NCBI RefSeq assembly: GCF_001050345.1 | Contig: NZ_LFMW01000021.1 | Span: 182,408 to 246,407 of the forward strand | Direction of reading: 5' to 3' | DNA: 64,000 bases | Source of the DNA: Pseudomonas fildesensis | GTDB lineage: Bacteria > Pseudomonadota > Gammaproteobacteria > Pseudomonadales > Pseudomonadaceae | Notes under the pieces: generated by a model | Told to the model about the DNA's origin: nothing | Databases searched by the model: none | The model's input: the letters and a program-made list of their open reading frames with translations, nothing else | Program-made: the position numbers and the translations under genes | Part shown: positions 17,713 to 26,353 of the stretch, in pieces | Numbering within the stretch: the first letter of the stretch is position 1 | Layout of the letters: each line of letters begins with the position of its first letter

Positions 17713-17747
17713 CGAAAACGCCCCGCTCTCTTGTGAGAAAGCAGGGC
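17713..17747 (-). terminator. Terminator of the FadL-like gene
   Basis: On the minus strand GCCCTGCTTTCTC pairs with GAGAGCGGGGC across an ACAA loop, followed by GTTTTCG. It sits just past the porin stop codon and faces the plus-strand terminator, as expected for convergent units. Confidence 0.7.
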
Positions 17748-17763
17748 TTAAGACGATGGCGAA

Positions 17764-19047
17764 TCAGAAACGGTAAGTAACCCCCAAGCCGAAACCATTA
17801 GCGCTGCTTTCGTACTTGGCCTTGTAGTACTGGCCAAGCGCGTTGGTGCGGTCAACCTTGACTGGCGCTTCCTTGAGATAAGCATAAGCCACATCTACGG
17901 TCATGTTCGGCGCAACATTGTAGCCAGCACCGAAACTGAAGATGGTCCGTTCCCCGGTAGGAATACGTGGCGAGCGATCCGTGTTGTTGGTCGGCGACTG
18001 GTCAACCGTCAAACCGGTACGCAGCACCCACTGTTTGTTCAGTCGGTAGGAGGTTCCCACGGCATAGGCCCAGGTATCGTGCCAGTTTTGCTCCTCTTTA
18101 ATGGTACTGAGTAAAGCCTGGGCATACACACCATCGCTGTAAGTAACGCCCTCGTTCTTGACCGTAATGTCTTTCAGGCGACTCCAGCGTGTCCAGGTGG
18201 CCCCGGCATAGAGCTTCCAATCGGCATTCACATCTTGCGTCACAGAGAAATCCCAGGACTCTGGCGTGTCAATTTTGAGCGCCGCGTCGTAGCGTCCGCT
18301 GCTCAACACTACGTCGGGAACGTTGGCACCTTTAGTGACTTGAGTGTGCCCCTTCAGCTTGTACTTGACCTGCGAATGGTAAGTCAGGCCTACCCGCGTG
18401 GTGTCTGTTGCTTGAAGCAACACGCCAGCGTTAAAACCCAAGGCGGTGTCGTCACCTTTGATTTTGATATTGTTGGACGCAAGACTTGGGTTCGGAAGGT
18501 TGATATCCGACTCCAGGGTACCGAAAACCCGGTTGATGGTCGGGCCAAAGCCGATAGACACCTTATCGTTGATAGCATAGCTGACGGTTGGCTGGAGCGT
18601 GATGACTTTCACCTCGCTCTTGCTGCCGAAAGCTTTGCCCTGGAAGCCTTTTTCATAATCGGCGACCATGCCAAATGGCGCGTAGAGACCAAAGCCGACA
18701 GCCCATTGCTCGTTCAGTTTTTGGGTGTAGAAAGCGAAAGGCACGCCGGTAAGCGGCACCATGTTGCCCTTGTTACTGCCACTCGAACTGCCGCTGGCCT
18801 GACTGATGTTGCTCGTTGCATCAATAACGGCTAGACCACCGGTTATTTGCTGGCCGTCCAAGCGAACCATGCCGGCGGGGTTGCCATAGACAGTACTGGC
18901 ATCTTCTGCCGATGAAGATCGTCCGGCAAAACCTGTTCCCATACCACTGATACTTTGTTCATTCAGTGCAAAGCCACTGGCAAATACTTGTGAAGATGCC
19001 AGAGTAATAGCCAGACCCAGTGTTTTTTTCAACATTACTTTTTTCAT
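17764..19047 (-). CDS. FadL/TodX-family outer-membrane transporter
   Basis: A 427-residue outer-membrane beta-barrel of the OMPP1/FadL/TodX family, which admits hydrophobic compounds such as long-chain fatty acids. A signal peptide (MLKKTLGLAITLASSQVFA) precedes the hatch motif SGFALNEQSISGMGTGFAG, with EDASTVYGNPAGM following. Many amphipathic strands follow, ending in an aromatic Phe (LGVTYRF), the usual BAM signal. It lies between the two halves of the aminomutase/ligase region, so it could belong to that locus, but FadL proteins are common and this is only a positional argument. Confidence 0.92.
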   Translation of the reverse strand: MKKVMLKKTLGLAITLASSQVFASGFALNEQSISGMGTGFAGRSSSAEDASTVYGNPAGMVRLDGQQITGGLAVIDATSNISQASGSSSGSNKGNMVPLTGVPFAFYTQKLNEQWAVGFGLYAPFGMVADYEKGFQGKAFGSKSEVKVITLQPTVSYAINDKVSIGFGPTINRVFGTLESDINLPNPSLASNNIKIKGDDTALGFNAGVLLQATDTTRVGLTYHSQVKYKLKGHTQVTKGANVPDVVLSSGRYDAALKIDTPESWDFSVTQDVNADWKLYAGATWTRWSRLKDITVKNEGVTYSDGVYAQALLSTIKEEQNWHDTWAYAVGTSYRLNKQWVLRTGLTVDQSPTNNTDRSPRIPTGERTIFSFGAGYNVAPNMTVDVAYAYLKEAPVKVDRTNALGQYYKAKYESSANGFGLGVTYRF

Positions 19048-19156
19048 TAATTAAAGCTCCGTGGTGATCACCACAGAGGAAAGTAACAATATTCAAATGT
19101 CGGTGTTGTAGGGCAACTTGTAGGAAAAAAATCTGCACAAGCTAGTTTCGTCCTTG

Positions 19157-19893
19157 TCAGATTTCCCCGGGCAACACTTGGTTACGTACCCAGCGAATAA
19201 GGGCAACGAAACGTTCGCAGTAAGGCCCAAGGTCTTGTGCCCAGTTTTTTGTGAGCGTCACGGACTGGTGTGCATGTACCCAACCTTTACCTACGTTGAC
19301 GACGTCACTAAGCAGGGGCCTTATCAGCAGCGGCAAAGTGCTCGTCAGTGAGTCCAAATGCTCAAGCGGATTGACGTCGGGTGGTGATAAACCCGATGCT
19401 GTTGAAGCTTCTCGGGCAGATAGATAAACCCCGGCGTAAGCCAGCGTTTCGCGCAGTTGATCCAGAAGGCCGGGCCGCCCCTCGACAGACTCGGTCAGCC
19501 GATGAAACGAAGCGAAGTGTTGCGTTACAGCACTTTGCTCCGATGCGTCATTGAGAATGTCCTTGGCGTTGTCCTCGACGCCCAAACGTGTCTTCAGTGC
19601 AACAGTGCGCTCGCGAAGACGCTTGAGTATGCCTTCATTGTCAGAATTGAGGCTTAGACGGGTTTCACGGTCGATTAACTGTAACAATCGACTTAATGCA
19701 CCTTCCTGCTGTGACAAACGCTGCAGACGGCCCGGCAATTGTTCAGGCTCATTGAGGCCCACAACTTTCTAGTCAAAGACGAAGTGCTCCCAACGTCTCA
19801 CATACTCACGTTCGTAAAGACTCGACACTTCGGCACGCACGTAGTGCGCATCTTGCTGACGAGCCGCTCCCATAACCGAGGCAGCTCACGCAA
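19157..19893 (-). pseudogene. tssM: TssM/IcmF (type VI secretion) C-terminal remnant
   Basis: The minus strand encodes part of the C-terminal periplasmic region of the T6SS membrane protein TssM: YVRAEVSSLYEREYVRRWEH, then LSQQEGALSRLLQLIDRETRL and NWAQDLGPYCERFVAL are family-like. A TAG stop at about 19770 splits it, the piece starts right after the stop codon of the MFS gene with no start codon, and it ends at 19157 before the family's true end. No other T6SS gene is present, so it was brought or left here by rearrangement. Confidence 0.72.
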
Positions 19894-21099
19894 CTAAGCT
19901 CGCCTTCTCATCCATAGCGCCATGATGACCAGCGCGGTTAAAGGCAAGCCATGGAATAAAATTATCACTTGGGCCGGAGTCCAGGCTAAATAGAACGGCC
20001 CAGCCACCAGCATCCCCACGCCGAAGCCCGCCATCTGAATCAGCGTCAATAGGCTGAACAGCGGCAAACGCAGACTATCAGGCTCGCTTTGCGCACGAGA
20101 GATCAGTGCCACCTCGGATAACCCATCCCCCAACCCAGCCCACACTACCAGCAGCAGTGCCAGCCATAGCTCGGTTTGCTGAAAGGTAAGGACAAAACCG
20201 CTGGACATCAGCGCCACGCCGAGCATGAACAAACGCTCCATGCCGTGGGTGCTACGGCCTCTCAATATGACGCTGGCCAGTCGCGCCCCAACGAACTTGC
20301 CACAAGCCCAGACCGCCAGCAGATAGCCCATGACCGTTTTCGCGGTGTCAGGCGAAATCAGCTGGGACAGTACCGGCCAGCCGACGTTATGCGCCGCGCT
20401 GCCGAGGGTGTCGAGCATGCTGATCAGCAACATGGCGGCCAGCACCGGCGCGCCACGTAGCCCCTTGGTCAACTCCTGCCATTCGGCGGCGAGCCCGCGA
20501 TGGGCGGCAACGGTTGAGCGGTACAGCGCGCGCAAGGGCAAAACCAGGCAAGCAGCGATCACATAAGTACCGATGTTGGCGGCAAACACCGCTTCAAATC
20601 CTCCCGTGGCGATCAGCAGGCCGGAGAGCAAACTGCCGAAAACCGCACCGGTGGCCGCCGCCGAGGTGATCCAAGCATTAGTATTCACCCGTTGTTCTGG
20701 CGCGACCCAGGTGGGCAATTGGCTATTGAGGCCGATGGCGAACAGCGAATTGCACAGTCCGATACCAAAGGCGATAAAAGGCAACAGGTTAAGTTGATGG
20801 GCCGGTATCAGCACCAACAACGGCATCAGTAACAACGCCCTCGCCAAGTCCAGCCCAGCCAAGGTGCCACGGCCGGCGAAGCGGCGAAAAAAGGGGATGC
20901 CAAACAGGCTGGCAACAATTCCGCCGGTGACCCGGCACGCCAGGAAAATGCTGACAAACACCACGCTTTGACTAAGCCAGTACACATAGGTGGAGAGCGC
21001 TACCAGGTTGAGGAATGCACCGAAATCCGAAACACCGCGGGCAAAGATGATCAGGCGTGCGTTGCGGATCGATAGGTACAACTGTCGATCATCGCTCAT
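19894..21099 (-). CDS. MFS exporter of the aminomutase/ligase operon
   Basis: A 401-residue inner-membrane MFS protein with about 12 helices, similar in shape to the EntS-like MFS_3 exporters (RNARLIIFARGVSDFGAFL at the start; PLFSLLTLIQMAGFGVGML late). It is the last gene of the four-gene operon. Its ATG (21099) overlaps the hydroxylase stop by four bases, so the two are translationally coupled. By context it probably exports the operon's product. Confidence 0.88.
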   Translation of the reverse strand: MSDDRQLYLSIRNARLIIFARGVSDFGAFLNLVALSTYVYWLSQSVVFVSIFLACRVTGGIVASLFGIPFFRRFAGRGTLAGLDLARALLLMPLLVLIPAHQLNLLPFIAFGIGLCNSLFAIGLNSQLPTWVAPEQRVNTNAWITSAAATGAVFGSLLSGLLIATGGFEAVFAANIGTYVIAACLVLPLRALYRSTVAAHRGLAAEWQELTKGLRGAPVLAAMLLISMLDTLGSAAHNVGWPVLSQLISPDTAKTVMGYLLAVWACGKFVGARLASVILRGRSTHGMERLFMLGVALMSSGFVLTFQQTELWLALLLVVWAGLGDGLSEVALISRAQSEPDSLRLPLFSLLTLIQMAGFGVGMLVAGPFYLAWTPAQVIILFHGLPLTALVIMALWMRRRA

Positions 21100-21812
21100 G
21101 TCGGCTGCGCCTCTTCGACCCTACGTAGACTGACCAGCAGTACATCGCGCCAGGCGGGCCCGGTGTCTACCAGCGGTCGCACGTCACCGGCGCGGTGGTA
21201 GTAAGCACGATCATTGATCACGATGGTTTCGAGAAACTGCTCCATTGCCACGTTGAGCATGCAGCGTTGCTCCGTCTCGTCGGCAAACACCTGCGATACC
21301 ACCGGCACTGTATTGCGCTCGCCTATAAAGTGCATGAACACCCAATCCAAACCGTCCTGATGAATCCCTGAGGTCGTCGGGCTGCTCGACTGCCCATCCG
21401 CCCGTACCCGGAACTGGTGAATATCAATCGTGCAGGCTTGATCGCCAAGATTCGGTGCAATCACCGCAAGGTCGGTGGCCAACAACTTCCGCATGAGTGG
21501 ATGCTCGATGAAGCCCTCCTCGCAATAGCTTAGGTAGTTCACGCCCTGGCGGTAATCAACGGCATAGGTGACCGTCGATTTGAACGCGGCATCCCTGTCG
21601 ATCTGTAACTGGCAGCACGGCGACAAGCGATAGCGCAAAATGCGCCGCTCGCGATGGGTGTAAGCCCTGAACGCCTCGTCGCGCACCAGATTGTTCCAGT
21701 AAGCGCGAAAGCTTTGCTCGTCGCCGGGCTGAGCGTCGATCAACTCGTGAAAGTCTCGGCGATGGCAGTACTGATGCTCGCGCAGGTGTGCTGAAATCTG
21801 TGAGATGTCCAT
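21096..21812 (-). CDS. 2OG-Fe(II) dioxygenase, amino-acid hydroxylase type
   Basis: A 238-residue enzyme of the 2OG-Fe_Oxy_2 family (which includes the L-isoleucine 4-dioxygenase of Bacillus). The iron triad is visible as H151 and D153 in GIHQDGLDW and H206 in YYHRAGD; the following WRDVLLVSLRR would supply the 2-oxoglutarate-binding Arg. The family hydroxylates free aliphatic or sulfur amino acids using O2 and 2-oxoglutarate. It is four bases downstream of the ATP-grasp gene and overlaps the exporter gene. Whether it acts on the free amino acid or on the ligated product cannot be told. Confidence 0.88.
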   Translation of the reverse strand: MDISQISAHLREHQYCHRRDFHELIDAQPGDEQSFRAYWNNLVRDEAFRAYTHRERRILRYRLSPCCQLQIDRDAAFKSTVTYAVDYRQGVNYLSYCEEGFIEHPLMRKLLATDLAVIAPNLGDQACTIDIHQFRVRADGQSSSPTTSGIHQDGLDWVFMHFIGERNTVPVVSQVFADETEQRCMLNVAMEQFLETIVINDRAYYHRAGDVRPLVDTGPAWRDVLLVSLRRVEEAQPT

Positions 21813-21816
21813 AGCG

Positions 21817-23187
21817 CTATCCTGCGTCCGGCATATCGATGATCACGCGTAAGTGTTGTTTTATCGCATCATGCAAGGCATGGGCGTCTTCGGCATCACC
21901 AACCTTGGCCCAGCATTTGAGCAAGTAGTGTTCCTCGATATCTGCGTCGATATAGACGCCGGCGTCTTGCTGGGCATATTCGAGCACATGCTGGTTTTCA
22001 TCCAGATAGCCCGTGCCTTCAATACCCTTGAAGTGACCACTGTGATCCGGATAGATCGCCAACATTGCGTAACGTTGCCGGGCGTCGGCGACCTTTTGCA
22101 CAGCGGCACCCAGTTGCACATCTATCCCCTGCTCGCCCAGCAGTAGCGAGAGATACACCTGGTAAGGGTTGATTGCCGCAATGTCAAGGAATGCCGCGTT
22201 GACATAAAGGCCACCCAAGCGCGGGTTGATCTCAATGGCCACAGGCCCCGCCTCAGTCATCCGGAACTCGAAATGCACCACGGCGTTGGTCAACCCTGTA
22301 GCGTTCAAGCAGTCAACGGCATACTGGCGGATCTGTGCGCACTGAGCCTGGTTGAACGACGTCGGCGGAGAAATGAGCAAGTTCTCGAGGACCGTGCCGC
22401 TGCGCTCGGTCAGCAGCAATTTTTCATTGATCAGCAGCGGGTAGACCCGTTCGCCCGCAATCACACATTCCACACTGCCTTCGATGCCGGGAATATAGCC
22501 TTCCAGCAGGATGCTGCGCCCAGGCACATAGTCACGCCGCAGCCCATCCTCAGACGGCAGGGCGTGCGCGCAGCCGTAGAAGTCCGCATAAGCCGCGGCG
22601 CCATGATCACTTACAAAATGCGCGTAGTGGCTGCATAGCTCCGCCCAGTTAGAACACTTCTTGATAAACGCCGAGGCACCGCCAAAGGGAGGTTTGGCGA
22701 TCAGTGGATAGCCTACCTGCGCGGCACCTTGCTGGAGTTCCTGTTCGTTGTTGCACAGCGCGGACGGCACCGAACGCAGCCCATGCTGTTCCAACACACC
22801 GCGCATCAGGAACTTGTTATTGCACACTGCAATCGCTTCTGGGCGGCTGTACACCAGACCGAGTTGCTTGCAGACCCGCGCGACTATACAACCCACCTCA
22901 CCTTGAGCAGACGGATGACCTGCCTGGCAGAAGATCGCGCGCACGTTGTATCGCCCATCCAGTTCACCGATTAACTCAAGAATGGCCGTTTCACTGAGCG
23001 TTTCCAGCAAGAACACTTGATCACTGTCATCACACAGCCGTTGCAAGTGACGACGTTCCAATAATCCGGCCGTCAAACATTTCAACCCTTGCTCACGGGC
23101 GACGGCAAAGTGTGGTTCACGGTAGCGGTAACGAGTAGAAGCACTGTCATCGATATCAATAAAAAGAATAGCGTCTTGGTTCATCAT
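21817..23187 (-). CDS. ATP-grasp amino-acid ligase
   Basis: A 456-residue ATP-grasp ligase resembling L-amino-acid (dipeptide) ligases, which join two amino acids through an acyl phosphate. Features in order: N-terminal AILFIDIDDS, NNKFLMRGVLEQHG, ATP-binding YPLIAKPPFGGASAF, EGYIPGIEGSVECVI, and the metal-binding VVHFEFRMT with AIEINPRLGGLY, then a C-terminal lobe of about 100 residues. It shares order and spacing with the frameshifted paralogue at 16222. Operon position 2: 27 bases after the KamA-like gene, four before the hydroxylase. Substrates are unknown; a beta-amino acid made by KamA is a reasonable partner. Confidence 0.9.
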   Translation of the reverse strand: MMNQDAILFIDIDDSASTRYRYREPHFAVAREQGLKCLTAGLLERRHLQRLCDDSDQVFLLETLSETAILELIGELDGRYNVRAIFCQAGHPSAQGEVGCIVARVCKQLGLVYSRPEAIAVCNNKFLMRGVLEQHGLRSVPSALCNNEQELQQGAAQVGYPLIAKPPFGGASAFIKKCSNWAELCSHYAHFVSDHGAAAYADFYGCAHALPSEDGLRRDYVPGRSILLEGYIPGIEGSVECVIAGERVYPLLINEKLLLTERSGTVLENLLISPPTSFNQAQCAQIRQYAVDCLNATGLTNAVVHFEFRMTEAGPVAIEINPRLGGLYVNAAFLDIAAINPYQVYLSLLLGEQGIDVQLGAAVQKVADARQRYAMLAIYPDHSGHFKGIEGTGYLDENQHVLEYAQQDAGVYIDADIEEHYLLKCWAKVGDAEDAHALHDAIKQHLRVIIDMPDAG

Positions 23188-23214
23188 GGGTCCTGCCTCA
23201 CTCCGTAAGTCCGT

Positions 23215-24369
23215 TCAGGCGTCATGCCAACTGCACCATTGATTTTCCCAGTTACGAAAGCAGTAGTAGCGCTGCCCGTCGCGGACTTCGAAGTGCGGCA
23301 GTTCTTCAGGCTTTTCAAAATCCAGCAGCGGGACGGTGAACTTTCCTTGTGCGTGCGGCAGCACATATTCGGGCATTGCGATGTTGGAGACCCGTCGCTT
23401 GAGACGTTCCATGATGGCGATGGCATGGCTGATAGAAGCCTTATACTCGGATGAGCCGGGTGAGAACGGCATGAAGTGGTACAAGTAATACGGTTTTACA
23501 CCCAAGCGATAAAGATCGATGAACAGCTTATGCAACGTGGTTTCATCATCATTGACACCCCGCAACAATGGCATATTGGAGAAGACAATCGGCACCACAC
23601 TCTGGATACGTTTAACCGCCGCGGCAAAATCGTCGCTGAGTTCCAGCGGGTGGCACACATGTACGCCGAAGGCATTAACCTTGTACTTCTCCAGCATCGC
23701 GATCAACGCATCGGTGACGCGAAAGGGGTTGAAGCTCAAGGCACGTGAATGAATACGGATCAACAGGTCGTCACTGATCGAGCGTAACGCTGCCAGGTTC
23801 TCTTCCAATCGGCGGTCAGCCAGCATCAGCGGGTCACCACCGCTGAGGATGACCTCTTCAATGGCCGGGTTGTTGCGTACGTACTCCACCGAGTCTAGGA
23901 ACGAGTTGGTGTTGGCATTGGCCTTTTCGGTATCGACCTGCAAGGTACGCAGGGCTTCGAAGCAGAACTGACAATACGCGTTGCAGGTGTTGGTCATCCG
24001 CAAAATGACGCGGTTATCGTACTTGTGCTGGCAGATGGGGGTTTTCATCTCATGATGCAACTCCCAGTTCTCCGACGTGCCGTCGTAGTCACCCGGCACA
24101 TTGTTATTCCAGTAAGGCACGACCTGTCGCCACAGTGGATGGTCCGTCACCTGACCGCTATCGAGCGAACGCATAATCAAATCAATATAGTACGGCGTAA
24201 TTTGCATCTTGCGATCTTGCAAGTTGCGCTCAATATGAGCGGTCACCTCTTCACTCCAACCGCCGCAAGCCTTGCGAAGCGAGAGCTCATCGCGCACGGC
24301 ATTTTTCTGCTGCCAACGCCAATCAGTCCACTGAATCGAACGATGGGATATCTGATCCAAAATCGACAT
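23215..24369 (-). CDS. KamA-family radical-SAM amino-acid 2,3-aminomutase
   Basis: A 384-residue enzyme of the lysine 2,3-aminomutase family, which moves the alpha-amino group to the beta carbon using a 4Fe-4S cluster, SAM and PLP. WTDWRWQQKNAVRD and MQITPYYIDL match the family N-terminus; the cluster Cys are C129, C133 and C136 (CNAYCQFC); SGGDPL is at 176-181; K343 in PHAQGKF sits at the PLP-lysine position. In lysine mutases two Asp bind the lysine side-chain amine; the equivalent segments here read HFMPFS and VLPHAQ without Asp, so the substrate is probably not lysine. First gene of the operon; a response-regulator gene on the same strand lies 200 bases upstream. Confidence 0.9.
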   Translation of the reverse strand: MSILDQISHRSIQWTDWRWQQKNAVRDELSLRKACGGWSEEVTAHIERNLQDRKMQITPYYIDLIMRSLDSGQVTDHPLWRQVVPYWNNNVPGDYDGTSENWELHHEMKTPICQHKYDNRVILRMTNTCNAYCQFCFEALRTLQVDTEKANANTNSFLDSVEYVRNNPAIEEVILSGGDPLMLADRRLEENLAALRSISDDLLIRIHSRALSFNPFRVTDALIAMLEKYKVNAFGVHVCHPLELSDDFAAAVKRIQSVVPIVFSNMPLLRGVNDDETTLHKLFIDLYRLGVKPYYLYHFMPFSPGSSEYKASISHAIAIMERLKRRVSNIAMPEYVLPHAQGKFTVPLLDFEKPEELPHFEVRDGQRYYCFRNWENQWCSWHDA

Positions 24370-24572
24370 TTTCTCTGAAGTCTCTATAAGTGGCGCGTGT
24401 GCAGGGAGAGGTGGGATGAAAATGGACAGTTACGTCGAACCTGTAATACTCATGAGTTCAACTTGCGCCTCCGCAAGGTCAACGCTAAACTAACGCGCAG
24501 GCTGTCACTAATCATAAGTTGTGTAAAAAACAGGACGGGGTTGATACCACTGTCGAAATTTCGTAAAGCAAC

Positions 24573-25202
24573 CTAGTCCGCGAAGCCGTTACGCTTGGCA
24601 ACTTCGAACAAATGAACCAGAGAAAAGACATTGAGCTTTTCCAGTAGCCGTACCTTGTAGGTGCTAATCGTCTTGTTACTCAGCTGCAAATGGTTGGCTA
24701 TCTCCTTATTACTCATCCCTCGCACAAGCAGCTCAAATGTCATTAACTCGCGGTTGGAAAGCGTATTGATAAGTAGGGCCTCATTGGCGAAACTGTCACT
24801 GACCGCAGGCAGTCGATCAATGCCATGAGGCACATAAGCCCCGCCTTTCATTAACAGGTTGACGGTCCTTTGCAACTCTTCAACCGTGCACGTTTTTGAC
24901 AAAAACGCCGACGCGCGCGCCGCACGGCAACGGTTGTAATAATGGCGCGCCGAACAGGATGTCAGCACCAGGATTTCAATGCTCTTATCGAAGCTGTAAA
25001 CCTTCTGCATCACCTCTAACCCCCCGATACCGGAGAGCTGGATGTCCAAAATCACTAAATCAGGTTTATGCTCACATACTAAGTCAAGGCCGTCGGTACC
25101 ATTACTAGCCTCTGCTACCCAGGCGAAGTCGTCCTGACTTAAAATGGATTTAATAGCCGCTCGCACGAGCGGTTGTCCATCAATAACAATGACTTTAAAC
25201 AT
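24573..25202 (-). CDS. NarL/FixJ-type response regulator
   Basis: A 209-residue two-domain regulator. The receiver (1-120) has the phospho-acceptor D53 in VILDIQ, T81 and K103 (LSKT), with a single acidic residue (D8) in the usual acidic pair. The C-terminal LuxR-type helix-turn-helix (about 145-205) reads LSNRELMTFELLVRGMSNKEIANHLQL. No sensor kinase is adjacent. It lies upstream of, and on the same strand as, the aminomutase operon with a 200-base gap, so it is a candidate regulator of that operon; its resemblance to fimbrial regulators such as the one at 36697 leaves other targets open. Confidence 0.9.
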   Translation of the reverse strand: MFKVIVIDGQPLVRAAIKSILSQDDFAWVAEASNGTDGLDLVCEHKPDLVILDIQLSGIGGLEVMQKVYSFDKSIEILVLTSCSARHYYNRCRAARASAFLSKTCTVEELQRTVNLLMKGGAYVPHGIDRLPAVSDSFANEALLINTLSNRELMTFELLVRGMSNKEIANHLQLSNKTISTYKVRLLEKLNVFSLVHLFEVAKRNGFAD

Positions 25203-25559
25203 CAGTACCCCAGCGTTTCAGATCAGATAAACTACAGAAAACTTACTATCTAGCAATCCTACACACGCGGGCGCCGTTAATTAACTAAAACACTAATCGA
25301 TTGAAGAAATTAACAAGTTATCACGCTCCTTCATTGTGCACCCAGAACCGTCAAAGCCGCACAGGTCAATACGGCGACTGCACTGATGCCCGGATTTCGC
25401 AGTTGAGCCAGGCGCGTGCCAACCCCACATTAATTCTTAATTCACGGTTATTCATTTCGCAATGGGTGGATGTGTCTGATTCTATGGCGCGTCCTCACTG
25501 CCGATCAGAACAGGTGGGGACATGCCCCTGTGTTGTATAACTCACTCCCTGAGAAACTT

Positions 25560-26321
25560 ATGAAGCTTATTAATATTCTGTCAGCCATCAGCCTGGCCTG
25601 CATTACCTCCCAGGTCTTCGCTAACCAGAGTGACTTGACCCTTACCAACTTCAAAGGCCCGCTCTACATCGTTGAAGACAAGGAGTATGTGCAGGAGAAC
25701 TCAATGGTCTACATTGGCGAGCAACACATCACCGTCATCGGCGCAACCTGGACCCCAGCCACCGCTGAAAAGCTCGAGCAGGAAATCAGGAAAGTCAGCC
25801 CCCTGCCCATCAAGGAGGTGATCAACACCAACTACCACACCGACCGGGCGGGAGGTAACGCCTACTGGAGGGAGCTCGGCGCCAGTATTGTCTCCACACA
25901 GCTGACCTATGACCTGGAAAAAAGCCAGTGGCGCAGTATTGTCGACTTTACCCGGCAAGGGATGGAACATTATCCGGTCCTGGAACAAAGCCTTCCGGAC
26001 CAGGTTTACCCGGGCGACTTCGCCTTGCAAAACGGTCATGTTCGAGCGCTCTATTTAGGCGCGTCTCACACCGAAGATGGGATTTTTGTGTACTTTCCAG
26101 AAGAACGTGTCTTGTATGGAAACTGCATCCTCAAGGAAAAGCTGGGTAACATGACGTTCGCCAATCGCAGTGAGTACCCGAAAACCCTGAAGAAATTGCA
26201 AGGGCTGATCAGCAGCGGTGAATTGCCCGTTGAAACGATTATCGCAGGACATAACTCACCGATACAAAGCGTTGAGTTGATTGACCATTATCTGAACCTG
26301 CTCGAACACGGCGAGCAGTAA
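25560..26321 (+). CDS. bla: Subclass B2 metallo-beta-lactamase (PFM/CphA-like)
   Basis: A periplasmic zinc hydrolase of 253 residues with a signal peptide (MKLINILSAISLACITSQVFA). The B2 hallmark is complete: N91-Y-H93-T-D95 (Asn in place of the first His), H170 in GASHTEDG, C189 in YGNCILKEK and H231 in AGHNSP. B2 enzymes (CphA, Sfh-I, ImiS, and the PFM group of P. fluorescens-complex strains) are mono-zinc carbapenemases with narrow range. The NYHTDRAGGNAYW and DGIFVYFPEE blocks match them closely. ATG 25560 gives the signal peptide; the upstream frame to 25470 is spurious. No mobile-element boundary is adjacent, so it looks chromosomal and intrinsic. Confidence 0.96.
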   Translation: MKLINILSAISLACITSQVFANQSDLTLTNFKGPLYIVEDKEYVQENSMVYIGEQHITVIGATWTPATAEKLEQEIRKVSPLPIKEVINTNYHTDRAGGNAYWRELGASIVSTQLTYDLEKSQWRSIVDFTRQGMEHYPVLEQSLPDQVYPGDFALQNGHVRALYLGASHTEDGIFVYFPEERVLYGNCILKEKLGNMTFANRSEYPKTLKKLQGLISSGELPVETIIAGHNSPIQSVELIDHYLNLLEHGEQ

Positions 26322-26353
26322 CACTTGCGGGGATTTTGCCAGTGTGGGTGAGC

